From Salinicola aestuarinus (GTDB lineage Bacteria > Pseudomonadota > Gammaproteobacteria > Pseudomonadales > Halomonadaceae), in the NCBI RefSeq assembly GCF_003206645.1, contig NZ_PZJP01000017.1, positions 320,577 through 384,576 on the forward strand: 64,000 nucleotides of DNA, in the 5' to 3' direction. The stretch's first letter is position 1; each line of letters begins with the position of its first letter. Below, piece after piece: positions 1 through 8,140 of this stretch. The notes below the pieces were generated by a model. It made no database searches. It saw only the letters and a list, made by a program, of their open reading frames with translations, and was not told where the DNA came from. A program made the translations under genes and the position numbers.

Positions 1-2
1 CC

Positions 3-665
3 TTCCAGAGCGCAGGACAGCGCTGTTCGGCACTTCGCGTACTTTATCTCCAGGAGGACATCGCCGATCGTGTCATCAAGATTCTCGATGGAGCGATGAA
101 GGAGCTGCGCATTGGCGATCCGCGGGATCTGGGGACCGACGTCGGACCGGTGATTGACGAAGAGGCGCGCGACGGTCTGCTCGCGCATGCCGAACGCCTG
201 ACGGCGGAAGGTCGCCTGGTGGCGAAGACCGAGCTCGACGAGCCCCAGACCCGGCACGGAACGTTCGTTGCGCCGATGGCGTTCCGGATCGACGGCATCG
301 ATGCCTTGGAGCGCGAGCAATTCGGCCCGATTCTGCACATTGTTCGCTATCGCGCCGACGAGCTCGAGAGCGTGATCGACACGATCAATGCCAAGGGATA
401 CGGCCTGACCTTCGGCGTCCACAGTCGGAACGAAAGCTTCACGCGCCACGTCGCCGCACGGCTTCAGGTCGGCAACGTCTACGTCAATCGCAACATCATC
501 GGTGCCGTGGTCGGCGTACAGCCCTTCGGCGGCCAGGGCTTCTCAGGCACCGGCCCCAAAGCGGGCGGCCCGCATTACCTGCTACGGTTCGCGACGGAGA
601 AGACCTGTACAATCAACACAGCCGCGCTCGGCGGAAACGCTACGCTGCTGGCGATGGGAGACTGA
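3..665 (+). CDS. putA: Bifunctional proline dehydrogenase / P5C dehydrogenase PutA, C-terminal part (5' end outside window)
   Basis: The reading frame is already open at the window edge; 220 residues are visible. They start with the aldehyde dehydrogenase active-site segment SAGQRCSALRVLYLQ, whose Cys is the catalytic nucleophile that oxidises glutamate semialdehyde to glutamate. Further on are the ALDH segments EQFGPILHIVRY and VGVQPFGGQGFSGTGPKAGGP, typical of PutA/P5CDH. The proline dehydrogenase domain lies upstream, outside the window. putP follows on the same strand after about 190 bases, so uptake and catabolism of proline are neighbours. The protein ends at GGNATLLAMGD with a tga stop. 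The family assignment is secure; whether an N-terminal DNA-binding domain exists cannot be seen. Confidence 0.95.
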   Translation, partial: FQSAGQRCSALRVLYLQEDIADRVIKILDGAMKELRIGDPRDLGTDVGPVIDEEARDGLLAHAERLTAEGRLVAKTELDEPQTRHGTFVAPMAFRIDGIDALEREQFGPILHIVRYRADELESVIDTINAKGYGLTFGVHSRNESFTRHVAARLQVGNVYVNRNIIGAVVGVQPFGGQGFSGTGPKAGGPHYLLRFATEKTCTINTAALGGNATLLAMGD

Positions 666-858
666 TGTCAGGGCGCAAACGGCGACAATGCACCGCAGCA
701 CCGCAGGACGCTTTCGATGTTTGAAAACGACACACGCACGAGCCTCGTGCTCGTAACTTCACGACTCCCATTCCCGGCCGTGCTTGATGCGGCTGGGGTG
801 CCGACCCAGGGTTCGTCAAAGCAGCCTCCGAACCAATAACAGAAACTGGAGACGTTTT

Positions 859-2349
859 ATGGCTATCGGTGTGTGGATCAGCCTCATCGCTTACTTCGTG
901 CTCATGATAGGCATTGGTGTGTATGCCATGCGCACGTCAACTTCGACTTCCGAGGACTACGTGCTGGGGGGGCGGACCTTAAGTCCCAAAGTTGCCGCAT
1001 TGTCGGCAGGTGCCTCGGACATGAGCGGCTGGCTGCTATTGGGCTTGCCGGGGGCCATGTTCGTATCAGGCCTGGGATCGGCATGGATTGGCATCGGCCT
1101 GTTTGTCGGTGCCTTCTTTAACTGGCTGCTGGTCGCTCCTCGCCTGCGCGAGCAGACGGTGCACTACGGCAACGCCATCACCATTCCAGCCTTTCTGGCT
1201 AATCGCTTTCCGACCCAAGCCATGGCGCTGCGCACGGTATCAGCGATCGTCATCGTGATCTTCTTTGCGGTGTATACCGCGTCTGGCCTGGTGGCGGGCG
1301 GTAAGCTGTTCGAGAGCGCGTTTGCCGGTGTCGTCAATATCGGCTTCTTAAGCGACTATGGCACCGGTGTTGCCATTACGCTGATCGTGGTGCTTGCCTA
1401 CACTGTCGTAGGGGGGTTTTTGGCCGTGAGCATGACCGACTTTGTACAGGGCTGCATCATGATGCTGGCACTGGTGATCATGCCGGCGGTCGTACTCTTC
1501 GGCGAAGGCGGTGGTGGCTTCTCACAAGCTTCTCAAACGCTCAACGAGGTAGACCCCAACCTGCTGACCTGGACCGATGGCCTCACCTTCATTGGCTGGC
1601 TCTCGGCGGTGACCTGGGGCCTGGGTTACTTCGGCCAGCCGCATATCATCGTGCGCTTCATGGCCATCCGCAGTCTCAAGGATGTGCCGACAGCGCGTAA
1701 CATCGGCATGGGCTGGATGGCCATTTCGCTAATCGGCGCTGTATCCCTGGGGCTTTTCGGCCGCGCCTACGCCATTCGTAACGGCATCGACGTCGAAGAT
1801 CCTGAAACGATCTTTATTGTCCTGGCCGATCTGCTGTTCCACCCGCTGGTCACCGGCTTTTTGTATGCCGCGCTGCTGGCCGCCGTGATGAGCACCATCT
1901 CAAGCCAGCTGCTGGTAGCCTCTTCATCGCTGACCGAGGACCTCTACCGCCTGTTCTTGAACAAACAAGCCTCCGAGAAGCAGACCGTCAGCGTCGGCCG
2001 CATCAGCGTAGTGGCAGTCGGCATCGTTGCCGCTATCATCGCGTCCGATCGAGACAGTCAGGTACTGGGGCTGGTCAGTAACGCCTGGGCGGGCTTTGGG
2101 GCGGCCTTTGGTCCGCTGATCATTCTGTCGCTGATGTGGTCGCGCACCAATGGTGCCGGCGCCATTGCCGGTATGGTGGTGGGCGCGCTCACCGTCATCC
2201 TATGGATCTCCCTCGGATGGAGCGCCAGCTTCCTGGGCGGACCGGGTGTCTACGAAATCATTCCCGGCTTCATCGCCGCCTTGATCGCCATCATCGTGGT
2301 GAGCCGAGCGACTGCCGATGCGGGAGAATACAAAGTGATCGAACGTTAA
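859..2349 (+). CDS. putP: Sodium/proline symporter PutP
   Basis: A 496-residue SSS-family (LeuT fold) transporter importing proline with Na+ across the inner membrane. It starts MAIGVWISLIAYFVLMIGIG and shows the family hallmarks EDYVLGGRTLSPKVAALSAG and SDMSGWLLLGLPG near the N-terminus and FGQPHIIVRFMAI in the middle, with about 13 hydrophobic segments. The ATG at 859 is preferred over an in-frame ATG 75 bases upstream because GGAG (848-851) precedes it at good spacing and the upstream 25 residues are basic and non-membrane. It follows putA on the same strand. In a halophile proline is both nutrient and compatible solute. Its codons look somewhat less GC-rich than those of most neighbours. 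It ends at a clear terminator. Confidence 0.95.
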   Translation: MAIGVWISLIAYFVLMIGIGVYAMRTSTSTSEDYVLGGRTLSPKVAALSAGASDMSGWLLLGLPGAMFVSGLGSAWIGIGLFVGAFFNWLLVAPRLREQTVHYGNAITIPAFLANRFPTQAMALRTVSAIVIVIFFAVYTASGLVAGGKLFESAFAGVVNIGFLSDYGTGVAITLIVVLAYTVVGGFLAVSMTDFVQGCIMMLALVIMPAVVLFGEGGGGFSQASQTLNEVDPNLLTWTDGLTFIGWLSAVTWGLGYFGQPHIIVRFMAIRSLKDVPTARNIGMGWMAISLIGAVSLGLFGRAYAIRNGIDVEDPETIFIVLADLLFHPLVTGFLYAALLAAVMSTISSQLLVASSSLTEDLYRLFLNKQASEKQTVSVGRISVVAVGIVAAIIASDRDSQVLGLVSNAWAGFGAAFGPLIILSLMWSRTNGAGAIAGMVVGALTVILWISLGWSASFLGGPGVYEIIPGFIAALIAIIVVSRATADAGEYKVIER

Positions 2350-2390
2350 CCCCTGGCGCCAGTCGCGCCTGGCCATGCCAGATCGATCTA

Positions 2391-2413
2391 GGGCTCCCTC
2401 GGGAGCCCTTTTT
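2391..2413 (+). terminator. Rho-independent terminator of putP
   Basis: GGGCTCCC, two-base loop TC, GGGAGCCC (8 bp perfect stem) followed by TTTTT, 42 bases after the putP stop. It separates putP from the convergent GtrA-like gene. Confidence 0.9.
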
Positions 2414-2424
2414 CATGGCTGGAC

Positions 2425-2817
2425 TCAAGCCGGCTGGTCCCGAAACGCCCAAAGCCGGGCGCCGACATAGGTGATGAGCGGCACCGTAAGCGTCGCGATA
2501 CCGATCGGCCAGAATCCGGAAAGCGACGTGGTGGCCAGCAGCACCGCCAGCACGAGGTTGTTCAACCCAAAACCGAGCACGGCGAGAAGAAAAAACCGCC
2601 TTGCGCGACCCCGCGTGCGAAATGTCAGGCGCCGGTGGCCGAAAAGAGAGATCTGGAACGCCACGATGAACCCGCAGCAGTTGACGACAAACTCGGAGAG
2701 CGCAGGCAACGCAGCGCTCATGGTCGCGGCTATGATGAGGTGCATGGCGGTCGCGCTGCTGCCGACCAGACCAAACTTGGCGGCGGTCTTGGCTTCCCGC
2801 TTGATTCGTCGCCTCAT
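2425..2817 (-). CDS. GtrA-like flippase-family membrane protein
   Basis: Small polytopic protein of about 130 residues with four hydrophobic segments (roughly residues 14-33, 38-58, 70-92 and 97-117), a basic N-terminus (MRRRIKREAKTAAKFGLVGS) and the family signature RRLTFR after the second segment and LWAFRD at the C-terminus. GtrA/DPMS-like proteins are thought to move polyprenyl-linked sugars across the inner membrane or to anchor glycosyltransferases; the substrate here is unknown and no glycosyltransferase is adjacent. An in-frame ATG at 2859 would add 14 residues; neither start has a strong ribosome site, and I chose 2817 because the family usually begins close to the first helix. It converges on putP. 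Confidence 0.75.
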   Translation of the reverse strand: MRRRIKREAKTAAKFGLVGSSATAMHLIIAATMSAALPALSEFVVNCCGFIVAFQISLFGHRRLTFRTRGRARRFFLLAVLGFGLNNLVLAVLLATTSLSGFWPIGIATLTVPLITYVGARLWAFRDQPA

Positions 2818-2874
2818 ACCGAGCGCGTCCGGTAGCGAGACGGTTGAGGCGCAGCGCAAGGGAGCGGATTGCGC

Positions 2875-2901
2875 ACCGGTGCAAGGCGTACCGGTGCAAG
2901 G
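2875..2901. repeat. Tandem ACCGGTGCAAGG direct repeat (two copies)
   Basis: ACCGGTGCAAGG occurs at 2875-2886 and again at 2890-2901, giving a 15-base period. The first copy lies in the 10-bp palindrome GCACCGGTGC (2873-2882). It sits just upstream of the GtrA-like gene, where a regulator could bind; function unknown. Confidence 0.6.
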
Positions 2902-2904
2902 ATA

Positions 2905-3162
2905 GTGCCGACGTGAGGGGTCCTGAGCATTTTGGAATTATTGGCGTTTCCGATCACGTATTAAGACTCCTGAAGGTGACGCCGGCGCCAAACTAAAGAA
3001 AACGTACCACCATTCTTGGCGAATTCGGCAACGGCAAACTACGTTAAGCGTAGCGGCTGGCTCGCGCCATCAAGCCGTGGAAAATATTCTTGCGGCGAGT
3101 AAAAGAACGCCGTTTCAAAATTTCCCTAGACTTAATGAACAGCGTTTCCTATCATGGAGACG
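2905..3162. other. AT-richer intergenic stretch upstream of the OmpW-type porin, no gene seen
   Basis: About 260 bases clearly poorer in GC than the surroundings. I see no coding frame. It holds a short hairpin CTACG-TTAAG-CGTAG at 3039-3053 and several A/T tracts, consistent with an upstream regulatory region for the porin gene. Confidence 0.5.
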
Positions 3163-3191
3163 TTGTCTCATAGAGTGTAAAGGCCGGTAAT
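3163..3191 (+). promoter_or_regulatory. Candidate sigma-70 promoter of the OmpW-type porin
   Basis: TTGTCT (3163-3168, 4/6 to TTGACA) and GGTAAT (3186-3191, 4/6 to TATAAT) separated by 17 bases. This predicts a start near 3198 and a leader of about 29 bases with the ribosome site AAGGGAG at 3211-3217. Matched by eye only. Confidence 0.4.
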
Positions 3192-3226
3192 ACGGCTTCA
3201 TGACGTAGATAAGGGAGTACTTACTC

Positions 3227-3781
3227 ATGACCAAGACCAAACTGTTCTCCGCCATGGCCGTCGCTGGCGCTTGTGCATTCGGTACCCAGGCAGCGTTCGC
3301 CTACGGCCAGGGTGACTTCTTCGCCCGTGCCGGCATCGCCAAAGTCGAAACCGACGCGGGTTATGCCGACAGCGACACCGGCGCCTACCTCGGCCTCGGC
3401 ACCATGGTGCATGACAATGTCGGTATCGAACTGAGCTCCATGACAGAGACTCAGGTTCATGCTGAAGGCGGCACCTTCAAGCAGGTTCCGATCAACCTGA
3501 TGGCGCAGTACTACCCGCTGGGTGGCACTGATGCACGCGTTCAGCCCTATGCTGGCCTGGGTGTCAACTACACCACGTTCAGCGATGAAAGCAGCGGCCT
3601 GGGCAGCATCGACGAATCCTGGGGTGCTGTCGGCCAGCTGGGTGTCGACATGAACATCACTGACAACTTCGGCCTGAACGCATTTGCTCAGTACGCCGAC
3701 GTGGACGCCGAAATCAACGGCGGCAGCGATCTGGACATCGACCCGCTGACAGTGGGCGCCGGTGCCATGGTTCGCTTCTAA
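3227..3781 (+). CDS. OmpW-family outer membrane beta-barrel protein
   Basis: 184 residues with a classical signal peptide (MTKTKLFSAMAVAGACAFG, cleavage after the AFA at about residue 25). The mature part starts with the OmpW-like segment GQGDFFARAGIAKVETD and continues as alternating amphipathic strands with small loops, ending in AGAMVRF; a terminal Phe is typical of proteins inserted by the Bam machinery. OmpW forms an 8-stranded barrel with a hydrophobic channel. AAGGGAG at 3211-3217 gives a strong ribosome site nine bases before the ATG. It is monocistronic, with its own promoter and terminator. The acidic, Asp-rich sequence fits a halophile. The transported substrate is unknown. Confidence 0.85.
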   Translation: MTKTKLFSAMAVAGACAFGTQAAFAYGQGDFFARAGIAKVETDAGYADSDTGAYLGLGTMVHDNVGIELSSMTETQVHAEGGTFKQVPINLMAQYYPLGGTDARVQPYAGLGVNYTTFSDESSGLGSIDESWGAVGQLGVDMNITDNFGLNAFAQYADVDAEINGGSDLDIDPLTVGAGAMVRF

Positions 3782-3800
3782 GACTTGAAGCTGAATCGAA

Positions 3801-3828
3801 AAAACCGGGCCATGGGCCCGGTTTTTTT
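3801..3828 (+). terminator. Rho-independent terminator of the OmpW-type gene
   Basis: CCGGGCC (3805-3811), loop ATG, GGCCCGG (3815-3821), then seven T. An A-run precedes the stem, so it may also stop the convergent yqcC transcript. Confidence 0.9.
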
Positions 3829-3882
3829 ACGTCTGGACTTCGTATTCTCCCCAGACTGGACGCAAGACGCGCCCTGCTCACT

Positions 3883-4209
3883 TCACGCCTGGGTCACCGC
3901 TCGGTCGACGCGGTCGATCGCTGCGATCACCGTGGGCTTTTCCGCCATCGGTGAGTCCTTGAGATAAACCTCCATCGCCGGCGCCACGTCGCAGTGCTGC
4001 GGCAGCGGGGAGTGGGCGTCAAGCAGGGCCTGCAGTCGCGCGATGAAGACGAATCGTAACCACTGCGGCAGTGTCATCGTATCGACGCAAAAGGGCTGCG
4101 TGCTCTCGAAATCTGCAGGCGCCGGCTGGGTCTGCGGCCAGAGGTCCGCACGCTTCAGTACGACCTCGAGGTCCTGCAGCGCCGCCTGAACGCTATGGTG
4201 GGCAGTCAT
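3883..4209 (-). CDS. yqcC: YqcC family protein (DUF446)
   Basis: 108 residues matching the YqcC family: an N-terminal helix (VQAALQDLEVVLKRADLW), the signature STQPFCVDTMTLPQWLRFVFIARLQ spanning about residues 36-60, then PLPQHCDVAPAMEVYL. The function of the family is not known; in enterobacteria it is next to the pseudouridine synthase truC, which is not seen here. A strong AAGGAG lies before the ATG. It is a single gene, convergent with the porin gene and divergent from the DUF3549 - rim operon. Confidence 0.85.
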   Translation of the reverse strand: MTAHHSVQAALQDLEVVLKRADLWPQTQPAPADFESTQPFCVDTMTLPQWLRFVFIARLQALLDAHSPLPQHCDVAPAMEVYLKDSPMAEKPTVIAAIDRVDRAVTQA

Positions 4210-4424
4210 GAAAACTCCTTACCTATCGTGATGACGCTCGATCGTCGTGATCGAACGCCGGTTGCTAACAGAAACGCTGAAAGAGACTGTGGATAAACTT
4301 GGGATAGATCGCGGATCGTGGCGAGAGCGCGACGCTCCCGCGACCTGCTTAAATTTTGAACGCCCTCTATTCTCGTCTAAACCTCGGCGTTACAGTGCCG
4401 CCTCGAACACCGAAGGACGAGAAC

Positions 4425-5450
4425 ATGAAGACTCTGGCTGACTTTTTCAAACAGACCAACGCGGACGTCGCGATCTTCACACTCGGGCGGCGCGTGCAGA
4501 GGCTCTCCCTGGAGACATTCGAGTCCTTCGAGCGAGAGCAAACGCCCTGGCCGCTGCCCTGGAAGGATCAGGCCCAGTTCGCCTGCGCCATTCTGTGGCC
4601 CGGCATGGATGACCCGGCGATCTGGTTTCTTGCTCTGCCTCTCGACGAGCAGGCCATGCTCTCCCCCGCTTCCCGGGATGCGTTTCTGGAGCGGCTGCTG
4701 CGAACCGCCAGCCCGGTCGCGGAGGGCACCACCTCGGCAGCGGACGAGAGTCAGCCCACGGTCGAGAACCTGATGCAGGACAATCCGCTGGCCTTCGACC
4801 CCGAGATTCACCAGCGGGCGCTACTGCATGCCCTGCTCGCCAGGTATTTCGGTCGCCCCGCATCCCCCCATGCCGAACTGGCGCGGCGCTACTTCGCTCA
4901 GACGGAAACGGTCAATTGGCAGATGATCGGCCTTCAGGGCCTGGCGGATCTCGTCATCGATCGCGAGACACTCGATGACGTGATATGGCAGCAACGACTG
5001 CCCGAACTGCCCCGGGAGGTACTGCTCCCCCTCTGCTATTGCCTCGAGCAGGGTCACGCCAGCGACGCGCTCGTCAAGACGCTGATTTCACAGCTGGATG
5101 CCGCCTGGGCCGATGCGGATCTCGAGCGTTACTGCGCGCTGCTGCGTGCCATCGTCGGCAGTGAGTCCTCGCTCGCTAGCGCTTGGCTGGAGCAATGGCT
5201 CACCGCTCCCCCCTCGCAGGCCGCCGACTGTCTCGTGGCGGTAGCGGCCCGGGGCTGGCATCACCTGGAACACGAAATTCGCCTCGAACGCTTCCTGGAC
5301 CGGCTGGCGACCTGTGAAAAACTTAACTTTCGTCGCGTGATTCACGATTTGGCATTGATCCCCCGCCTAAGGTTGCCAATAGTGATGATGTTGCGCCAGG
5401 CGCCGACGGATAGCGCAGTAGGACGGCGCGTTACCGAATGGAAGCTGTGA
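4425..5450 (+). CDS. DUF3549 family protein, first gene of the rimB-rimK operon
   Basis: 341 residues, no signal peptide or membrane segment. The N-terminal block MKTLADFFKQTNADVAIFTL, then GRRVQRLSLETFESFE and DPAIWFLALPLDEQ, identify the DUF3549 family of Pseudomonas- and Halomonas-type bacteria; the rest looks like an all-helical repeat protein, rich in Leu, Ala and Glu. The function is unknown. The start at 4425 is chosen because AAGGA precedes it and the 23 upstream residues of the open frame do not resemble the family. rimB begins only four bases after the stop, so co-translation with rimB and rimK is likely and suggests a link to ribosomal protein S6 glutamylation (inference). Confidence 0.8.
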   Translation: MKTLADFFKQTNADVAIFTLGRRVQRLSLETFESFEREQTPWPLPWKDQAQFACAILWPGMDDPAIWFLALPLDEQAMLSPASRDAFLERLLRTASPVAEGTTSAADESQPTVENLMQDNPLAFDPEIHQRALLHALLARYFGRPASPHAELARRYFAQTETVNWQMIGLQGLADLVIDRETLDDVIWQQRLPELPREVLLPLCYCLEQGHASDALVKTLISQLDAAWADADLERYCALLRAIVGSESSLASAWLEQWLTAPPSQAADCLVAVAARGWHHLEHEIRLERFLDRLATCEKLNFRRVIHDLALIPRLRLPIVMMLRQAPTDSAVGRRVTEWKL

Positions 5451-5454
5451 TCGA

Positions 5455-5892
5455 ATGAAACCATTGCCCTACCAAGCCAAGGCGATCATCGGGCGGCGCG
5501 AGATGGTTTCGTTGCCGGAGCTGGATCTCACTCTCTGCTGCAAGGCGGATACCGGCGCGCGAACCTCAGCCCTGCACGCTGAATCGATCGAGCCTTTCGA
5601 GGAGAACGGCCATCCCTGGGTACGCTTCATCACGCGGATCAGCGGTGGCAACACGCCAGCCCACGAATGCCGCGTCGCCCTGCACGACCGTCGCAAGGTG
5701 CGAAGCTCGAACGGTCATACCCAATGGCGCTACGTCATTCGCACCCATCTGGTGTTGGGAGGGCTCGATTTCCCGATTGAACTGACGCTGACCGACCGCA
5801 GTAACATGCGCCATCCCATGCTGCTGGGTCGTCGCGCCATGCGCCGCCTGCTGGTCGCACCGGGTGCCGCTTTTCTTCACGGCGAACCCTGA
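5455..5892 (+). CDS. rimB: RimB: retropepsin-like ATP-dependent zinc protease (RimK-associated)
   Basis: 145 residues with the aspartyl-protease-like signature KADTGARTSALHAESIE (Asp32-Thr33-Gly34), then HECRVALHDRRKVRSSNG and a second loop HPMLLGRRAMRRLLV. This is the PF05618/DUF785 family annotated as ATP-dependent zinc protease. In Pseudomonas fluorescens RimB works with RimK in controlling S6 glutamate tails (established for that species). It starts four bases after the DUF3549 gene and ends 22 bases before rimK, so the three form an operon. The third pseudomonad gene, rimA, is not seen here. Confidence 0.85.
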   Translation: MKPLPYQAKAIIGRREMVSLPELDLTLCCKADTGARTSALHAESIEPFEENGHPWVRFITRISGGNTPAHECRVALHDRRKVRSSNGHTQWRYVIRTHLVLGGLDFPIELTLTDRSNMRHPMLLGRRAMRRLLVAPGAAFLHGEP

Positions 5893-5914
5893 TTCGTTCA
5901 CGGAGTCAACCACA

Positions 5915-6823
5915 ATGCATATCGGCATCCTGTCCCGCAATCGCAACCTTTACTCGACGCGACGGTTGATCGAGGCCGCTGAACAGCGCGGCCACACCGT
6001 TCGGGTCATCGACACCCTGCGCTGCTACATGAGCATTGCTTCGCACCGCCCCTCTATGCACTACAAGGGACAGGAAGTCGAAGCGTTCGATGCGATCATC
6101 CCTCGCATCGGCGCCTCGGTGACGTTCTACGGCTGCGCAGTGCTCCGCCAGTTCGAAATGATGAACACCTATGTGCTCAACGACTCCGTGGCGATTACGC
6201 GGTCGCGCGACAAGCTGCGCTCGCTACAGCTACTCTCGCGAAAAGGGTTGGGCCTACCGGTGACCGGTTTCGCCCACTCGCCGGATGACATTCCCGACCT
6301 CATCAAAATGGCCAAGGGTGCGCCCCTGGTCATCAAGCTGCTCGAGGGGACGCAGGGCATCGGCGTCGTACTGGCAGAGACGCAGCAGGCCGCAGAATCG
6401 GTCATCCAGGCCTTCATGGGCATGAAGGCCAACATCATGGTGCAGGAGTACATCAAGGAAGCGAAAGGTGCCGACATCCGCTGCCTCGTCATCGGCGAGA
6501 AGGTCGTGGCGACCATGAAGCGTCAGGCCGCCGAGGGAGAGTTTCGCTCCAACCTGCACCGCGGCGGCACAGCCAGCGTCATCCGCATCACCCCTGAAGA
6601 ACGCTCGACCGCCGTTCGCGCCGCCAAGGCGATGGGCCTGGGCGTCGCAGGCGTCGACCTGCTGCGCTCGAATCACGGGCCGGTGATCATGGAGGTCAAC
6701 TCCTCGCCGGGCCTCCAGGGGATCGAATCGGCGACCAGCAAGGATATTGCCGGGCTGATTGTCGCGCATATCGAAAAAAATGCGGCGCAAGCCCAGAAGG
6801 CACCCCCCAAACCCAAGGGCTGA
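5915..6823 (+). CDS. rimK: Ribosomal protein S6 glutamate ligase RimK
   Basis: 302-residue ATP-grasp ligase that adds glutamates to the C-terminus of ribosomal protein S6. It starts MHIGILSRNRNLYSTRRLIEA; the ATP-grasp core shows NDSVAITRSRDKLRSLQLLS, APLVIKLLEGTQGIGVVLAE, NIMVQEYIKEAKGADIRCL and the Mg-binding end PVIMEVNSSPGLQGIE. GGAG at 5902-5905 supports the ATG at 5915 rather than an in-frame ATG 51 bases upstream that overlaps rimB. A short Lys/Pro-rich tail (QAQKAPPKPKG) follows the core. Last gene of the DUF3549-rimB-rimK operon. Confidence 0.95.
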   Translation: MHIGILSRNRNLYSTRRLIEAAEQRGHTVRVIDTLRCYMSIASHRPSMHYKGQEVEAFDAIIPRIGASVTFYGCAVLRQFEMMNTYVLNDSVAITRSRDKLRSLQLLSRKGLGLPVTGFAHSPDDIPDLIKMAKGAPLVIKLLEGTQGIGVVLAETQQAAESVIQAFMGMKANIMVQEYIKEAKGADIRCLVIGEKVVATMKRQAAEGEFRSNLHRGGTASVIRITPEERSTAVRAAKAMGLGVAGVDLLRSNHGPVIMEVNSSPGLQGIESATSKDIAGLIVAHIEKNAAQAQKAPPKPKG

Positions 6824-6932
6824 TGCCTGAGGTGTGACGAATCGCCGGAAAACCTAAAATTTTGTCCTGCCAGGGGTAGTAAAACAGTGTTTCCAGCCGC
6901 ACAATTCACGTCGCCTCAGGAGGTGGCTACGC

Positions 6933-7373
6933 ATGTTTCTCGACAATCGCCAAGTGGCGATCGACAGCGTACTGGAAGCGCTGGCAGACAGCCTGGATTA
7001 CTTCCAGGACAATCTCGATCGCCTGCGACCGGCGCTCCGCAATGCACTCAAACCGCATTACGAAGAGCGCGGCGCGGCGATGCGCGAACTGCAGGCGCTG
7101 GTGCGAGAGCACCTGGACATGCTGCCCCGTGATGCCGACGTCGAACGCGACGACTATCTCTGGCTGTGGAGCCGTATCAAGAGCTTCGTCGGCAATGACA
7201 GTGCGGTGCTGCTGGGCGAACTGCTCGAGCAGGAGCGCGTGCTCATGCAGGCGCTGGGCACCGCCTTCACACACCCCCTTCCCGACGTGCTGGAACCGAC
7301 GCTCGAGCGCTGCTGGAAGAACTGCCGCGCGCTGATTCGAGAGATCAACAAGGTTCAGCAGCGTCAGCGCTAA
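6933..7373 (+). CDS. Small helical protein, possibly DUF2383-like four-helix bundle
   Basis: 146 residues, soluble, predicted almost wholly helical and rich in Arg, Glu and Leu. The layout, helix 1 (DSVLEALADSLDYFQDNLDRL), helix 2 (HYEERGAAMRELQALVREHL), a short linker with DDYLWLWSRIKSFV, then LLGELLEQERVLMQAL, resembles the ferritin-like DUF2383/PA2169 proteins, but the similarity is by eye and moderate. AGGAGG (6918-6923) gives a very good ribosome site for the ATG. It follows rimK on the same strand after about 110 bases without a clear terminator. Function unknown. Confidence 0.6.
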   Translation: MFLDNRQVAIDSVLEALADSLDYFQDNLDRLRPALRNALKPHYEERGAAMRELQALVREHLDMLPRDADVERDDYLWLWSRIKSFVGNDSAVLLGELLEQERVLMQALGTAFTHPLPDVLEPTLERCWKNCRALIREINKVQQRQR

Positions 7374-7472
7374 TGTCAGACGCCTCCCCGGATAGCCTCA
7401 CTCGACTGTCCTGCTCTCTCACGCCTTCGACGCCGTTACCCGGATACGGGCTCAGCGCCGACGACCTAGCGG

Positions 7473-8129
7473 TCACGGCGCCAGGCGAATCGGTTCCTGC
7501 GGGCCGAGAAAATGGGGCTTTCGCTGCCAGAGATAGAGATCGCCGAAGGTCGCCGCCCTAGCCAGCCACTCCCTCGCCCGCAGCCGCCACTCGCCCTCGA
7601 CGCCGTCATCGGGCACCGCGCAGCCCGTCGCATCGATGCCCAATGCATCCGCGATGAAAAGCGCACGCGGTAGATGCCATGCCTGTGAAATCAATGCCAG
7701 ATGGTCTGCGCCGAAGACCTCTCGAGCGCGCACGACGCTATCGAAGGTGCTGAAACCGGCATAGTCGAGCGTCATGTGCGCATCGTCGACGTTACGGTGA
7801 CGAAGCGACCGCCACATGCTGATCGGCTCATTGTAGTAGCGCGTCCGGTTGTCACCCGATAGCAGCAGGTGCTGAATGCGATCGAGCCGAAGCAGCTCGG
7901 CTGCCGTTTCCATCCGCGCGCGATAGTAAGGATTCGGGCCACCCTGGCGCAGCCACTGTGCCGTGCCAAACACCAGACCGACCGGCTCCGAGCGGCAGAG
8001 CATTGTCTCATGCTCGATCCGACTCTGGGTCTGCTGCAGGATCCACATATTGACACCGATGATCGCGAGCGCGAGCCCGATGGCCCCGCCAGCCACAGCG
8101 ACGACAAGCCACTTCAGTAGTCGGCGCAT
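7473..8129 (-). CDS. SanA/YdcF-type DUF218 membrane protein
   Basis: About 218 residues: a basic N-terminus and one transmembrane segment (LLKWLVVAVAGGAIGLALAIIGVNMWIL), then a periplasmic DUF218 domain with VGLVFGTAQWLRQGGPNPYY, QHLLLSGDNRTRYYNEPISM and LALISQAWHLPRALFIADALG. This matches SanA (vancomycin high-temperature exclusion protein), which affects envelope barrier function in E. coli by an unknown mechanism. The ATG at 8129 starts just before the membrane helix; an upstream ATG at 8204 would add 25 hydrophilic residues encoded over a perfect hairpin, which I think unlikely. It faces the helical protein gene convergently. Confidence 0.75.
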   Translation of the reverse strand: MRRLLKWLVVAVAGGAIGLALAIIGVNMWILQQTQSRIEHETMLCRSEPVGLVFGTAQWLRQGGPNPYYRARMETAAELLRLDRIQHLLLSGDNRTRYYNEPISMWRSLRHRNVDDAHMTLDYAGFSTFDSVVRAREVFGADHLALISQAWHLPRALFIADALGIDATGCAVPDDGVEGEWRLRAREWLARAATFGDLYLWQRKPHFLGPQEPIRLAP

Positions 8130-8140
8130 CCCATGCACGA

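Noticed and set aside
736..750. Hairpin GCACGAG-C-CTCGTGC after putA as a terminator
   Set aside because: The loop is too small for the full stem and no T-run follows.
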